Below, in pieces: positions 12,301-20,927 of a stretch of DNA of 60,000 nucleotides. The notes under the pieces are model-generated. The model made no database searches and was not told the origin of the DNA. It worked only from the letters and a program-made list of their open reading frames with translations. Origin of the DNA: Prorocentrum cordatum (lineage: Eukaryota; Sar; Dinophyceae; Prorocentrales; Prorocentraceae); NCBI GenBank assembly GCA_963575745.1, contig CAUYUJ010014205.1, positions 1,000,174 to 1,060,173 of the forward strand, given 5' to 3'. Within the stretch, counting starts at the first letter, position 1, and each line of letters begins with the position of its first letter. Made by a program: the position numbers and the translations under genes.

Positions 12301-12389
12301 CCCGTCGACACAATTCTATGGGAATGTTGAATATCTCTAGAAGTCGCAAGAGCGCGAGCGCAAGCTTTGTCGAAAACGAATAGCTGTCG
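9355..12389 (+). repeat. Diverged satellite relatives without GAC cores
   Basis: Two or more degenerate units. Landmarks: GTGCAAT-type arrays (9355-9415, 10848-10920), the CCCACCC/CGCAACTTGGTCTGCAAAACCC leader (about 9705 and 10945), CG-hairpin words (about 10605 and 11635), long G-runs (10680-10697, 10723-10733). A separate block containing GGCGCTGACC and GGGCACTTCAGTG recurs at about 9855, 11112 and 11950, and again, more diverged, at 20233. No gene is recognised. Confidence 0.6.
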
Positions 12390-13018
12390 CAGTGGTTTTT
12401 CATTGACGCGCACAAATCCCAGCACAACGCATCATGTAGTATAGTTGCGTGTAAGAGGAGACGCGTGCCTCTGCGCGGCACAAAGGATGTGATTTCTGGG
12501 GCCCTCAGAAATCACATGCGTCAGCGGGCGCGCCTCAGACATGGTCGCTGCGTAGAATCTGACCCAGTAGCAACACAGCAGGTAGGTGAAGGCATCCTGT
12601 AAAGACCACCTCAGCGATTACTTGTTTGCGCGCTGCGCGCGCCGAGGGTGGCGACGCCTCGCGTCCGAGGTAAGAGTGGCAACGCCTTACCTCGGCTGTA
12701 ACATACATCCTTGACCATTTTGGCTCAAGACCCAAGGACTGACGCACTTCAGCACACGCTGCCTGCAAAACGAAAGCTCGAGGCCGCAATCCCGCGCTTC
12801 GAGAAGCGACTGTGTACGACTATCGATTCGCGCATTCGTGATACGCTGCATCTGCCATAGAAGAGAGGCAGGCCATACCCTGCACCAGTGAACATTGCCA
12901 TCAAACATGCAGAAGCAGTTGCAGTGGAGACCTGGGCTGAGGGTGCTGGTTTAGATCTTTCAGATTAGGTCCAACGGAGGGGTCCACGCAACCTTCGATA
13001 TCTCTGACTCAAACCACA
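12390..13018 (+). repeat. 5' LTR of element A
   Basis: About 93% identical to 18734-19361 by hand comparison. It ends in ACCACA directly before the primer-binding site. It contains the spliced-leader relic at 12714-12728 and, downstream of that, a reading frame homologous to the small ORF in the 3' LTR; here the start codon position reads CTG (12758) and the frame meets a TAG stop. Confidence 0.9.
12714..12728 (+). promoter_or_regulatory. Dinoflagellate spliced-leader relic in the 5' LTR
   Basis: CCATTTTGGCTCAAG equals the last 15 bases of the 22-nt dinoflagellate spliced leader (DCCGTAGCCATTTTGGCTCAAG). The relic starts exactly after the internal TAG of the leader, as expected if a new leader was later joined at that AG. 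It plausibly marks the start of the R region, so U3 would be about 324 bp. The match is seen in the sequence; its role in the element's transcript is inference. Confidence 0.8.
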
Positions 13019-13031
13019 GGTTATGAGCCCA
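13019..13031 (+). other. Primer-binding site, half-tRNA iMet type
   Basis: GGTTATGAGCCCA follows the LTR end without a spacer. Drosophila copia is known to prime from an internally cleaved initiator tRNA-Met, with a site complementary to the anticodon stem-loop (GGTTATGGGCCCA...). The present site differs from it at one of 13 positions, and that position may simply reflect the initiator tRNA of this organism. Confidence 0.7.
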
Positions 13032-13328
13032 CGTACCACGTGCCAGGACCCCCTGCGGATTTGACCGCAGATCAGGCGTTGGACTGGTACCTGGCGCAGC
13101 ACGCAGCTCAGAACGCTCAGCCGAGCGCTAATCCACAGCAGCCGCTGGGCATGCCAGCGTTGCCCCCTGCACCGTAGTTGGCTCTGCCTGGACCTCCCCA
13201 GGGCTTGCGCGGCCTGCCTCCCGGTCTGCAGCTCTGCTTGCCTCCGCCGCCACCTCGGCAGCACTTCCAGTCAGCCACCCGCCTGGGCAGGTAAATATCA
13301 GCACCTGCCAGTCGCAGCGCATGCTGCG
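13032..13328 (+). other. Leader region of element A before gag
   Basis: About 300 bp between the primer-binding site and the long gag frame. Reading frames are short; proline- and glutamine-rich fragments suggest that the gag N-terminus once extended into it and was broken by frameshifts. Confidence 0.45.
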
Positions 13329-13854
13329 ATGCCCCGGGCGCCGCCCCCAACGGCGCCGCAAGGATTGTTCCCTGGAGTATCGGCGCCGCATCATTACCAA
13401 CCTGCTTGGCCTCACTCTGGCGACATTTTACGAGGCGTGGCAGATGGCGTCGCAGGCGTTGGCGCGACGGTAGCCGGCGCGTCGGTTGAGGCAGCGCGGG
13501 GCGCAGGAGCTGTTGGTTCAGCAGTGGCTGGGGCATCGGTCGGCGCGGCGCGGGGCGCAGGGGCAGCATCGTCTACAACATCGAGTCTGCTTAACCCTAT
13601 GGTACCTGGCCGGGCCCCTTCTTACCCACCACCAGTGCCGAAGGATGCCGCGCCTTCCTACACGCCGCCGGCGCAGGCATCCTCACCAGCACCTGCGATG
13701 ACGCTGACGCCAGAGATGCTCCAGCAGCTCCTTCAGCGCGCCGCCTCGGCGAACGTCGCATCAGAGGCTTCGGGGGCGGAGCCGCGTGCTGCTCCGACAG
13801 ATCCGGCCGAATTGCCCGCGCCTGGAGATTCTGAAGGCGATTCCGAGCACGGCG

Positions 13855-13885
<31 letters not shown>

Positions 13886-14573
13886 GCGCCCAGTGCAGCA
13901 GCAGCGCGTGGAGCAGCACGCTCCTGCATCGATGCCCGTGGACGCGGTGGTGAAGCTTCTTGAGGCCGCAAAGGCCGCGCCCACCACTGGTCAGCCACCG
14001 AGCGTGGTCAACTGGGAGGCGGACAGAGCTGTCATTCCTTCTTTGCCAAGTCATCTTGCCTATGCCCAGTGGCGCTACAGTGTCCATGCCAATGTGCTCG
14101 CGGCTTCTTCGGCGCCTCACTTGGTGGGCCCTTTCATGGACGACGTGGCCAACCCGCGCGTCAGTGACCAGATGCTGTTCACAGACAGGCCTCCGGCGAT
14201 GGCATCCATCGACGCCAGGCTCTTCAGCGCGTCGGTGCATTTGCTGGTTGCCAAGCCCTGCGAGGGCTCCGCCAAGATTCTCGGCGCCATTCGCCAGCGG
14301 GGCCAACCCGGCTGTGGACGACAAGCTTTGCGTCTCATTGGTGGTGACTATCTTCATCAAGGCCCCCGGCGTCGTCAAATTGCCTTGGTGGCTCTTCGCG
14401 AGATGACCGAGCCCGTGCGCGACGTCGGGCAGGCAGAAGCGCTCGCGAAGCTTAAGAACATCTTCTCCGGGGTAGCCCTGAGATGCCGACTGATGCCTTC
14501 ATCTTGCCCATTATTCGGTCTTTGTTTGAATCCAGCCATAGACTTGCTCCCGCGTTCGCAGCGTGCGATCTGA
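13329..14573 (+). pseudogene. gag: gag (capsid region) of element A, frameshifted
   Basis: A 414-codon frame with a Pro/Ala-rich N-terminus that contains a near-duplicated Gly/Ala segment of about 17 residues (VAGASVEAARGAGAV and its copy), a run of ten Gln at residues about 179-188, and a capsid-like helical region (TGQPPSVVNWEADRAV to SVHLLVAKPC). After about residue 320 the sequence no longer looks like gag in this frame; the continuation is in other frames (for example 14483-14737), which indicates frameshifts around 14290-14490. The product would package element RNA. Classification rests on position, composition and the downstream zinc knuckle. Confidence 0.6.
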
Positions 14574-15652
14574 TGCCGGACATTGGGACGCACCACTTGA
14601 TGAAGAATATTGAGCGGATCTGCGCTGAACACCGGGCAGCTGCCGCTACCATGCCACCAAAGGTAAAGGCAGCAGCGGGTCTTAGCAAGACCCCCAACAC
14701 CAAAGCATCCAGCAAAGCACAAGGGAAGAAGGACTAGATTTGTCCCCAGCGCCAGAAAAAGGGGCACTCCAAGGAGGAATGTTGGCAGCTAGCTCGCCAT
14801 TGCGAGCACTGCAGGAAAAAGGATCATCTTGAGAAGGATTGCTTCCACAACCCGCAGAGCCCCAAGAACGAGCCACCGAAGTCCACCGCGCAGGCGGGGG
14901 CATTTGTGACTGATCCGAGTGCTCTTGCATTGGCGGCCCCAGGAGGCGTTGCACCTCTTATGACCTCTTTGCCTCCGCCGTCGCAGGGAAGCGCGCCCTC
15001 GTCTTCTGCGCCGCCGGCGTCCGCTTCTGCTCTGATCGACAGTCAGGTTGCCGAGTTTCAGCGGTACTTGACTGCTCAGGCTGCCGTCAGGAAGGCCTGC
15101 GGGTGCGAGTGCACGCTGGCAGCCATGCATTCTACCGATGTGCTTTTGGACTCTGGGTCAGCGTTTCACTTCGCGGGCAAAGATGGCGAAGCCGGCATTT
15201 CGCCCACGGCTGCAGTGGAGGTTGCCACGGCTACAGGCGAGTCCGCCTTCAACCAGAGCGCCACGTCCATCGACAACTCGCAGGTGGGACCACTGCATGC
15301 TCACTTTGCTCCCGGGGCGCCTACGGCTGCCGGCTTAGGGAAATTGATCAAGGACCTGAACCTGGACTTCTCTTGGTCGTGGCGCGACTTCGAAAACCCC
15401 GTCCTGACAACAGTGGAAGGTGTTCCGCTGAGTGTGCATATCGAAGCCGACTGTCCATTCTTGGCAGCATCGGCCAGAGTATGCAGATTGGGTGGCCATT
15501 GCTGCCCATCTGACGTCGCAGCGTGCTGCCCGTCATTCTCCGATAGCTCCGTAGTGGTAGATGGGGACGTATGCCCCACACCAGGAGCTGTGCGTGGACC
15601 AGTGTTCGTTCGGCAGCCACAACTACGCCACGGACAGCAGCCACCAGGATGA
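14483..15652 (+). pseudogene. gag nucleocapsid plus aspartic protease of element A
   Basis: One frame interrupted by a TAG at 14735. Downstream of the stop are two zinc-knuckle positions: the first is degenerate (CPQRQKKGHSKEEC, one Cys replaced by Arg or shifted), the second is intact CX2CX4HX4C (CEHCRKKDHLEKDC). The retropepsin follows with the catalytic LLDSGS (Asp codon at 15149-15151) and ALIDSQVAEF upstream. A TGA ends the frame at 15650-15652 and the next ORF starts in the same frame. The zinc knuckle would bind RNA and the protease would process the polyprotein. Confidence 0.75.
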
Positions 15653-16615
15653 GTGCATCCACCTCAACGGCATGTTTTGTCCACCTCACAGTGTGGGCCA
15701 AACCGCCTGCATTACCCAAGTCATGGAAGATGGGGGCCGTGCCCCACGCCAGTCGGACACTCGCGAAGTACCACTCCCAGGGTCGTGGTAGAGGACGACG
15801 AGTCGCAGACTCTGATCATGGACAAGCCGGTTGTCGCACACCACTTCTTAGGTATCGACATTATTAATTTGAATGAGCCAGTGGGCCACTCACGGACGTG
15901 TACTCTGTCACAGCACAAGTACGTTCGTCACATTCTCAAGTACTTCCTCGAGGTCAGCCACGACCTCGTGCTGCGCAAGAAGCAGACGCCATGTCATGAC
16001 TCAGCATGTGTATTGGGCATTGGCGACGGTGCTGATCAGGATGGGGTTTGTGCGAAGTTGGCAGTTCGTTTGATTGGCATGCTCTTGTATTTGATGCGGG
16101 GCATTCGGCCTGAACTTGCTGTCGGCGTATCAATTATGGGATATCTTGTTGCCAGCTGGTCAACGCTATGCAACGTAGCCATCATCGGCATCATGTCCTA
16201 CCTCAACACGTACCCCAATGTCATCCTTACCCTCGCCGGCGACGCGAGAGACATCCACAGCATGACCTCGGAGACGTTCGTGGACTCCGATCACGCAGGA
16301 GATAAGGAGACTAGTAAATCCATCTTAGGCGCATTGGGTTTCATCATGGGAGAGCATGGCACCAAAGCTCCCATTGCATGGTTTGCTGTGAAAATGAGGT
16401 CTTCTGGAATCTCTACTGACTTCAATTGCACTCAGACGATTGCCTCTTCCATTGACTTCCGTGCTGGAGTTCGTGTTCGTGCCCATCGGTGCGACGATCC
16501 TCACTCTGTTGCGCGGCGACGCCGAGGTGGCCGAGCACGTCTTTGCCAGTGGGCGAAGCAAGGCCATGAGGTATTTGAGGAAGGCCCATCGCGTCAGCAT
16601 CCACTTCGTCTATGA
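15653..16615 (+). pseudogene. RT thumb/connection and RNase H N-terminal part of element A
   Basis: Copia RT C-terminal hallmarks: HHFLGIDI followed by LSQHKYVRHILKYF. Then RLIGMLLYLMRGIRPEL, and the RNase H start TFVDSDHAGDKETSKS (first Asp codon 16282-16284) with GALGFIMG and a WFAVKMRSSGIS block. These normally follow the YVDD palm of the same RT, yet here they precede the integrase and the palm. The frame shifts near 16440, where the RNase H continues in the next frame. Confidence 0.75.
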
Positions 16616-16925
16616 CGTTTTGCATATGTCAGGGGCTTCTGACAAACACGTGGAAAGCAATGAGAATGGTTCGGACTTGTTGACCAAACCGCTACCCAAG
16701 GACGCCCATTTCAAGCACGTGCACTTCATGGGGCTGGTTATCTTATCAGACGACAGCCAGGTAATGGCCGTGGTTGCCTACAAGGCGAACGAGGGCTTCA
16801 AGCAGGGTGCCCGCAGGGTATGGGTATCTCCAGACATGCCTCACACTCTGGAGCACATGCTCCTACATCTTCCCATGCGCCCCGACTGCGAGATTTGCCA
16901 GCTGCGAGTTCCAAGGTCGGTTTGA
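16440..16925 (+). pseudogene. RNase H C-terminal part and integrase zinc-binding motif of element A
   Basis: Continues the RNase H in a shifted frame: GDAEVAEHVFASGRSKAMRYLRK, then SNENGSDLLTKPLPKDAHF, the typical C-terminal end of copia RNase H. About 30 residues later is the HHCC motif of the pre-integrase domain (HTLEHMLLHLP then CEIC, about 16842-16898). RNase H therefore runs directly into the integrase zinc finger, the reverse of normal order. A TGA closes the frame at 16923-16925. Confidence 0.7.
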
Positions 16926-18673
16926 GGCGCACTGCCGCCGCACGGATACTCATATCGAGCGTGGCCTGCCTCGTCGCTCCACCAACTACGCGAGAGCTGA
17001 ACGGTGGCATCGGACGCTCGAGGAGGGCGCGCGCAGATTTATGCCAGAGCGACCTTGGACACCAATGGTATACCATGAGCGCCGTCATGTGGACTGAACA
17101 TTGGAATCGCGTTGGGCGCGATAGCCGTGTATCTCCATACTTCCACAGATTCAATCGTACGTCTGATTTGGAATTGAGGCCATTTGGTTCGTTGATCATT
17201 TATCTTAAGGACAAGCCTTCGGCGATCACCAACCTCCCCAAGTTCGAACCACGAGGCGACTTCGGTGTGGTCGTTGGCTACGGCGCTCGGGGGAATTTCA
17301 TCATTTTGCGGCTCGCCCCATTCATCCATGAAGGACGCAGGCTCTTCAAGAGAACCCGGGACGTCAAATTCCCAGCCCATGGTCCTAAGTTCCCGGTGCG
17401 GCATCTTCTGAGGAGTGGGCGGCCCGAGGTAGCTTGGCACTTTCTTCTTCCTTGCGAGCAGGTTACCGACGACGTCGTGGAACCGCGCACCCAGCATGAC
17501 GATAGGTGCGCTAAGTGTTCCGGCTTCATCACCGCCGACCCTGTTACCTGCAATGCTTTCCTAGAGGGTGCGCCCAGGAAGCGGGTCACCAAGAAGGCAA
17601 CGGAGGAGATCCACAGCAATGACCAGATTTGCAACCTTCGACGTTGCCATTGCGTGAGCGCTGATGCAGTCAGAACTGATGTTGTCCAGTGCCTTGTGGA
17701 CCCGCTACCGCCATGTGAGGAGGAGACTTCCGTGGCCGACATCGTTTTTGGCACATTGATCGTGCCTGACACGGTCGAGCCCGCTCCATCCACTGGTGGC
17801 CCAAATTTCCAAGAGCCTGAGAATCTCGCTTCAGCTGCCGGCCACGTCAAAAATCACGTGGGGGAGAGGACCACCTCGTCTGAGGAGGCGGTGAAGGGTT
17901 TCTGCATGGTCTACAAAACTGTCCCTCTCAAATCCGCCTCTGCCCAGACACCGGAGGCCCAGGCAGCCATCCGGAAGGAGCTGGCCACGATGGAGGAGCT
18001 GAAGGTTTGGGACCCATACGACACCGTCATGGAGCTATGGGAACTTCGTGCTCTGCATCCTGATGCTCTTGTGGTGTACGCTCATCTTCTGCTAGGCTGC
18101 AAGGACACGGAGTCTTCCGGACTCGACGTGCTGGACCCGCTGCAGGCTTACCTCCTGAAGTGGAAGGCCCGTATTGTTGCTGGAGGCGACCGGCTTCTTG
18201 ATCAGCACGGCCAGCACTACAGGGAGAATGACTTGCATGGTGAACCTACCAGTCTCGAAGCGGCACGTCTGGTGTGTTGGTGGGCTACGATGTCTCCAAC
18301 ACACGCGCTTTTGCAGGCTGATGTGACAGGCGCCTACCTTCAGTCCCAGCTCGGAGGACGGCCGGTATGGATTGTCTCACCTCCGAGCCTATGGCCGAAA
18401 TGGTGGCCCGAGAAAGGCTACAAGCAGCCCGCGTTGCGTTTACGAAAGGCTTTGTACGGATTGCAGAGGTCCAGTTTCGATTGGGCCAAGAAGGCTCACA
18501 GCGTCCTTACTGCAGCCCGCTGGACTGTCATTCCGGATGTTGTGGACGCAGTGTACATCAAGCGGGACGGCACGAAGGTGTGCATCATGGCACTCTACGT
18601 CGATGACATTTTGGCCAGTGGGCCGAGCGACATGTTGACTGAAGCCCTGGATGCCATCAGAGGCGTTTCGTAG
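16820..18673 (+). pseudogene. Integrase remnant and RT fingers/palm of element A
   Basis: From about 17090 the 617-codon frame shows the end of an integrase domain (DLELRPFGSLIIYL, FGVVVGYGARGN). The catalytic Glu part (NYARAERWHRTLEEG, Glu codon 16999-17001) is in another frame just upstream. The two Asp-bearing segments are missing. RT follows: QAYLLKWKARIVAGGD, motif A ADVTGAYLQSQ (Asp codon 18319-18321), LRKALYGLQRSSFDW, and the catalytic YVDD (Asp-Asp codons 18602-18607). The frame ends at TAG 18671-18673, shortly after ALDAIRGVS, exactly where the thumb should begin. Confidence 0.8.
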
Positions 18674-19057
18674 ATGTAGGTGATGCGAGGTCGATGCCAC
18701 GATTTGCTTGTGCAATGAGGAGGCGTGCGGTTACAGTGGTTTTCATTGACACGCACAAATCTCAGCACAACGCATCATGTGATATAGCTGCGTGTAAGAG
18801 GAGACTCGTGCCTCTGCGCGGCACAAAGGATGTGATTTCTGGGGCCCTCAGAAATCACATGTGTCAGCGGGCGCGCCTCAGACATGGTCGTTGTGTAGAA
18901 TCTGGCCCAGTAGCAGCACAGCAGGTAGGTGAAGGCATCCTGCAAAGACCCCATCAGCGATTATTTGTTTACGCGCTGCGTGCGCCGAGGGTGGCGACAC
19001 CTCGCGTCCGAGGTAAAAGTGGCAACACCTTACCTCGGCTGTAAAATACATCCTTGA

Positions 19058-19072
19058 CCATTTTGGCTCAAG
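19058..19072 (+). promoter_or_regulatory. Dinoflagellate spliced-leader relic in the 3' LTR
   Basis: Same CCATTTTGGCTCAAG as at 12714, unmutated in both LTRs although the surrounding LTR sequence has diverged. The next ATG is 30 bases downstream (19102), a spacing suited to a short 5' UTR. Confidence 0.8.
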
Positions 19073-19101
19073 GCCCAAGGACTGACGTACTTCAGCACAC
19101 T

Positions 19102-19254
19102 ATGCCTGAAAAACGAAAGTTCGAGGCCGCAATCCCGCGCTTCGAGAAGCGACTGTGTACGACTATCGATTCGTTTATTCGTGATAAGCTGCATTTGCCA
19201 TGCAAGAGAGGCAGGCAATACCCTGTACCAGTGAACATTGCCATCAAACACTAA
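19102..19254 (+). CDS. Small ORF inside the LTR of element A, 50 residues
   Basis: Starts with ATG 30 bases after the spliced-leader relic and codes for a basic peptide beginning MPEKRKFEAAIPRFEKR. The 5' LTR holds the same frame with a lost ATG and a different stop, and beyond the TAA the two LTRs stay alignable as coding-like sequence (KAVAVETWAEGA). It may be the N-terminus of gag, with translation starting inside the R/U5 part of the LTR as in element B. No known domain. Confidence 0.45.
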   Translation: MPEKRKFEAAIPRFEKRLCTTIDSFIRDKLHLPCKRGRQYPVPVNIAIKH

Positions 19255-19361
19255 AAAGCAGTTGCAGTGGAGACCTGGGCTGAGGGTGCTGATTTAGATC
19301 TTTCAGATAAGGTCCAATGGAGGGGCCCACACAACCTTCGACGTCTCTGACTCAAACCACA

Positions 19362-20560
19362 CTAATGTTGCGAATCCATCTGTTTTCATGTTTTTTGACA
19401 CTCGGTTGCAAAATCGCTACGACGCCGCCAGTTTTGACTGATTTCGGCAGGCGCGCGCGACGAAGCGCGCGCGCACTTCGCCCCGTTTATTGCAAAGGAT
19501 TCTCGCGACGGCGCGCGCGCGACGGCGTACGAGCGCTTTGGACGCGCGCGCGCGGAGCCCGTTTGGTAGCACGTTCTTGGAATGGTGAAAGACCAATGGT
19601 TTTCAAAAAAATTCGCGAGAGCGCGCGCGAGCTTTTTTGAAAATCCTCGTAGCGACTCCTTATGTTTTGCATATTGTTGAACACTCGATTTTGAAAGCCT
19701 TGCGAAACCTGCAGATTTTGAGGGATTCCGGCATGCGCGCGCGACGACGCGCGCGCACTTCGTCTCATTTGCTGTTTGCCATGGGTTTTTGAGAACTGAT
19801 GTTTTCTAATGTTGTTTATAAACGAGCGCGCGGAATATTTGTTGCAAGGGATGGCGGGGGGCGTTGAGACCGGCCTGGCTGGGATGGCACGAACTCATAT
19901 TTAAGATGGGCGATGGGGCAGAACCATCTGCAAATTGCAATGCGGAAAAGGGTGCCGATAATCCCGGGGCGGGAGAAGGGGTAGCATCTTCTTTTTAAAA
20001 AGGAGAATGTACGCGGTGAAAGCCACCCTGCCGAACATGAAATTGCCAACTCCACTGCTCGCGCAAGCGCCTCGCCAGCCCGCCCGCAACTTTTGGTCTG
20101 CAAAACCCGCGCGGCGACGATTGCGATGACTGCTTGGCGCTGGCTGGCGCATCGCTGCGGCCGCGCTAGCACGCGCGTGCTTGTGCGCAGAGTGGCCGAC
20201 AAATTTGGCGCCAATGACGCGGCCGCGGCGGCGCTGACCGCCGGAGACCCTCCGCCGCGTCTCGCAGGCCGCGCGGACGCGCGAGTCGGTAATTCGGGCG
20301 GGCGCGGCGCCATGGCGACGTCAACAAAGCCAGACGCGATGGCGATGCAAATGCTGGCGACGAGGGCGACGACGACGACGGAAGGGCCAGTGGCGGCGCC
20401 GATGTTGATCACGCCGATGACGGAACGCGTCGGCGATGCGGTTCTTTAAGGATTTCGACATGCGCGCGCGGTAGGCGGGCGCGAATGGCCCGCATGGTCG
20501 CTTTAGATGAAAATATTGATGTTAGAAAATTGACTCCGTAAAAATTCACATGAGCGCGCG
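19362..20560 (+). repeat. Diverged satellite relative downstream of element A
   Basis: Contains two CG-hairpin words (about 19450 and 19735), the GGGATGGC...CATATTTAAGATGGGCGATGG block, the leader CGCAACTTTTGGTCTGCAAAACC (about 20085) and the GGCGCTGACCGC block (about 20233). These are the same modules as in 9355-12389. No gene seen. Confidence 0.6.
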
Positions 20561-20651
20561 CGTACTTCCTTATCAGAGAATGGATGGATTCGGTTTGTGT
20601 GTCGGGATTCGGTTTTCTGCTAAGCATGGGGCCAACGGGACCAGGTGGACA

Positions 20652-20683
<32 letters not shown>

Positions 20684-20927
20684 GGCGACGACGACGAGGG
20701 GGAGGAGGAAGAAAACGACGACGAGGGAGCGGAGGGACAGCACCCCCATCCGTCCTATCGGCCCAAGCCAAGAGCAAGGGCAGAAGAGAGGAACGCATCG
20801 GAGTCACATCCGAACCATATTGACACAATCTTGGGGTCGTCAACTAGGGTTTGAAAGAAGTCATCTTGGGGCAATCTCGAAGTCGTCTTGGGCTCATGGG
20901 GTCGTCCCGGGGCCACCTAACATAGGG
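20561..20927. other. Spacer with a short (GAC)n tract
   Basis: A (GAC)n/(GAG)n tract at about 20648-20735 within otherwise non-repetitive sequence. No gene is recognised. Confidence 0.5.

Larger units (their letters stand above)
12390..19361 (+). mobile_element. Copia-family LTR retrotransposon A (degenerate, permuted pol)
   Basis: A 6.97-kb element bounded by two direct repeats of about 629 bp (12390-13018 and 18734-19361). Just inside the 5' LTR is a primer-binding site like that of Drosophila copia. The interior codes for Gln-rich gag, a zinc knuckle, a DSG aspartic protease, RT thumb plus RNase H, an integrase remnant and an RT palm ending in YVDD. The order is unlike any standard Ty1/copia element (gag-PR-INT-RT-RH). 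Frames are broken by stops and frameshifts, and the integrase core lacks both Asp regions, so the copy is not autonomous. No target-site duplication is evident. The LTRs differ at roughly 7% of positions by hand count, so it is an older insertion. Confidence 0.85.
18734..19361 (+). repeat. 3' LTR of element A
   Basis: Direct copy of 12390-13018. Most differences from the 5' LTR are transitions, and many are CpG in the 5' LTR but TpG or CpA here. It keeps the spliced-leader relic and the small ORF at 19102-19254. Confidence 0.9.

Noticed and set aside
15653-16615. Gypsy-type order (RT-RH before INT) for element A
   Set aside because: Both RT halves, the YVDD and the RNase H wording are copia-type, and only the RT thumb, not the palm, lies before the integrase.
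12388-19366. Target-site duplication for element A
   Set aside because: Flanks CGCAG and CTAAT do not match under TG...CA ends; either the borders are slightly off or the copy arose by recombination.
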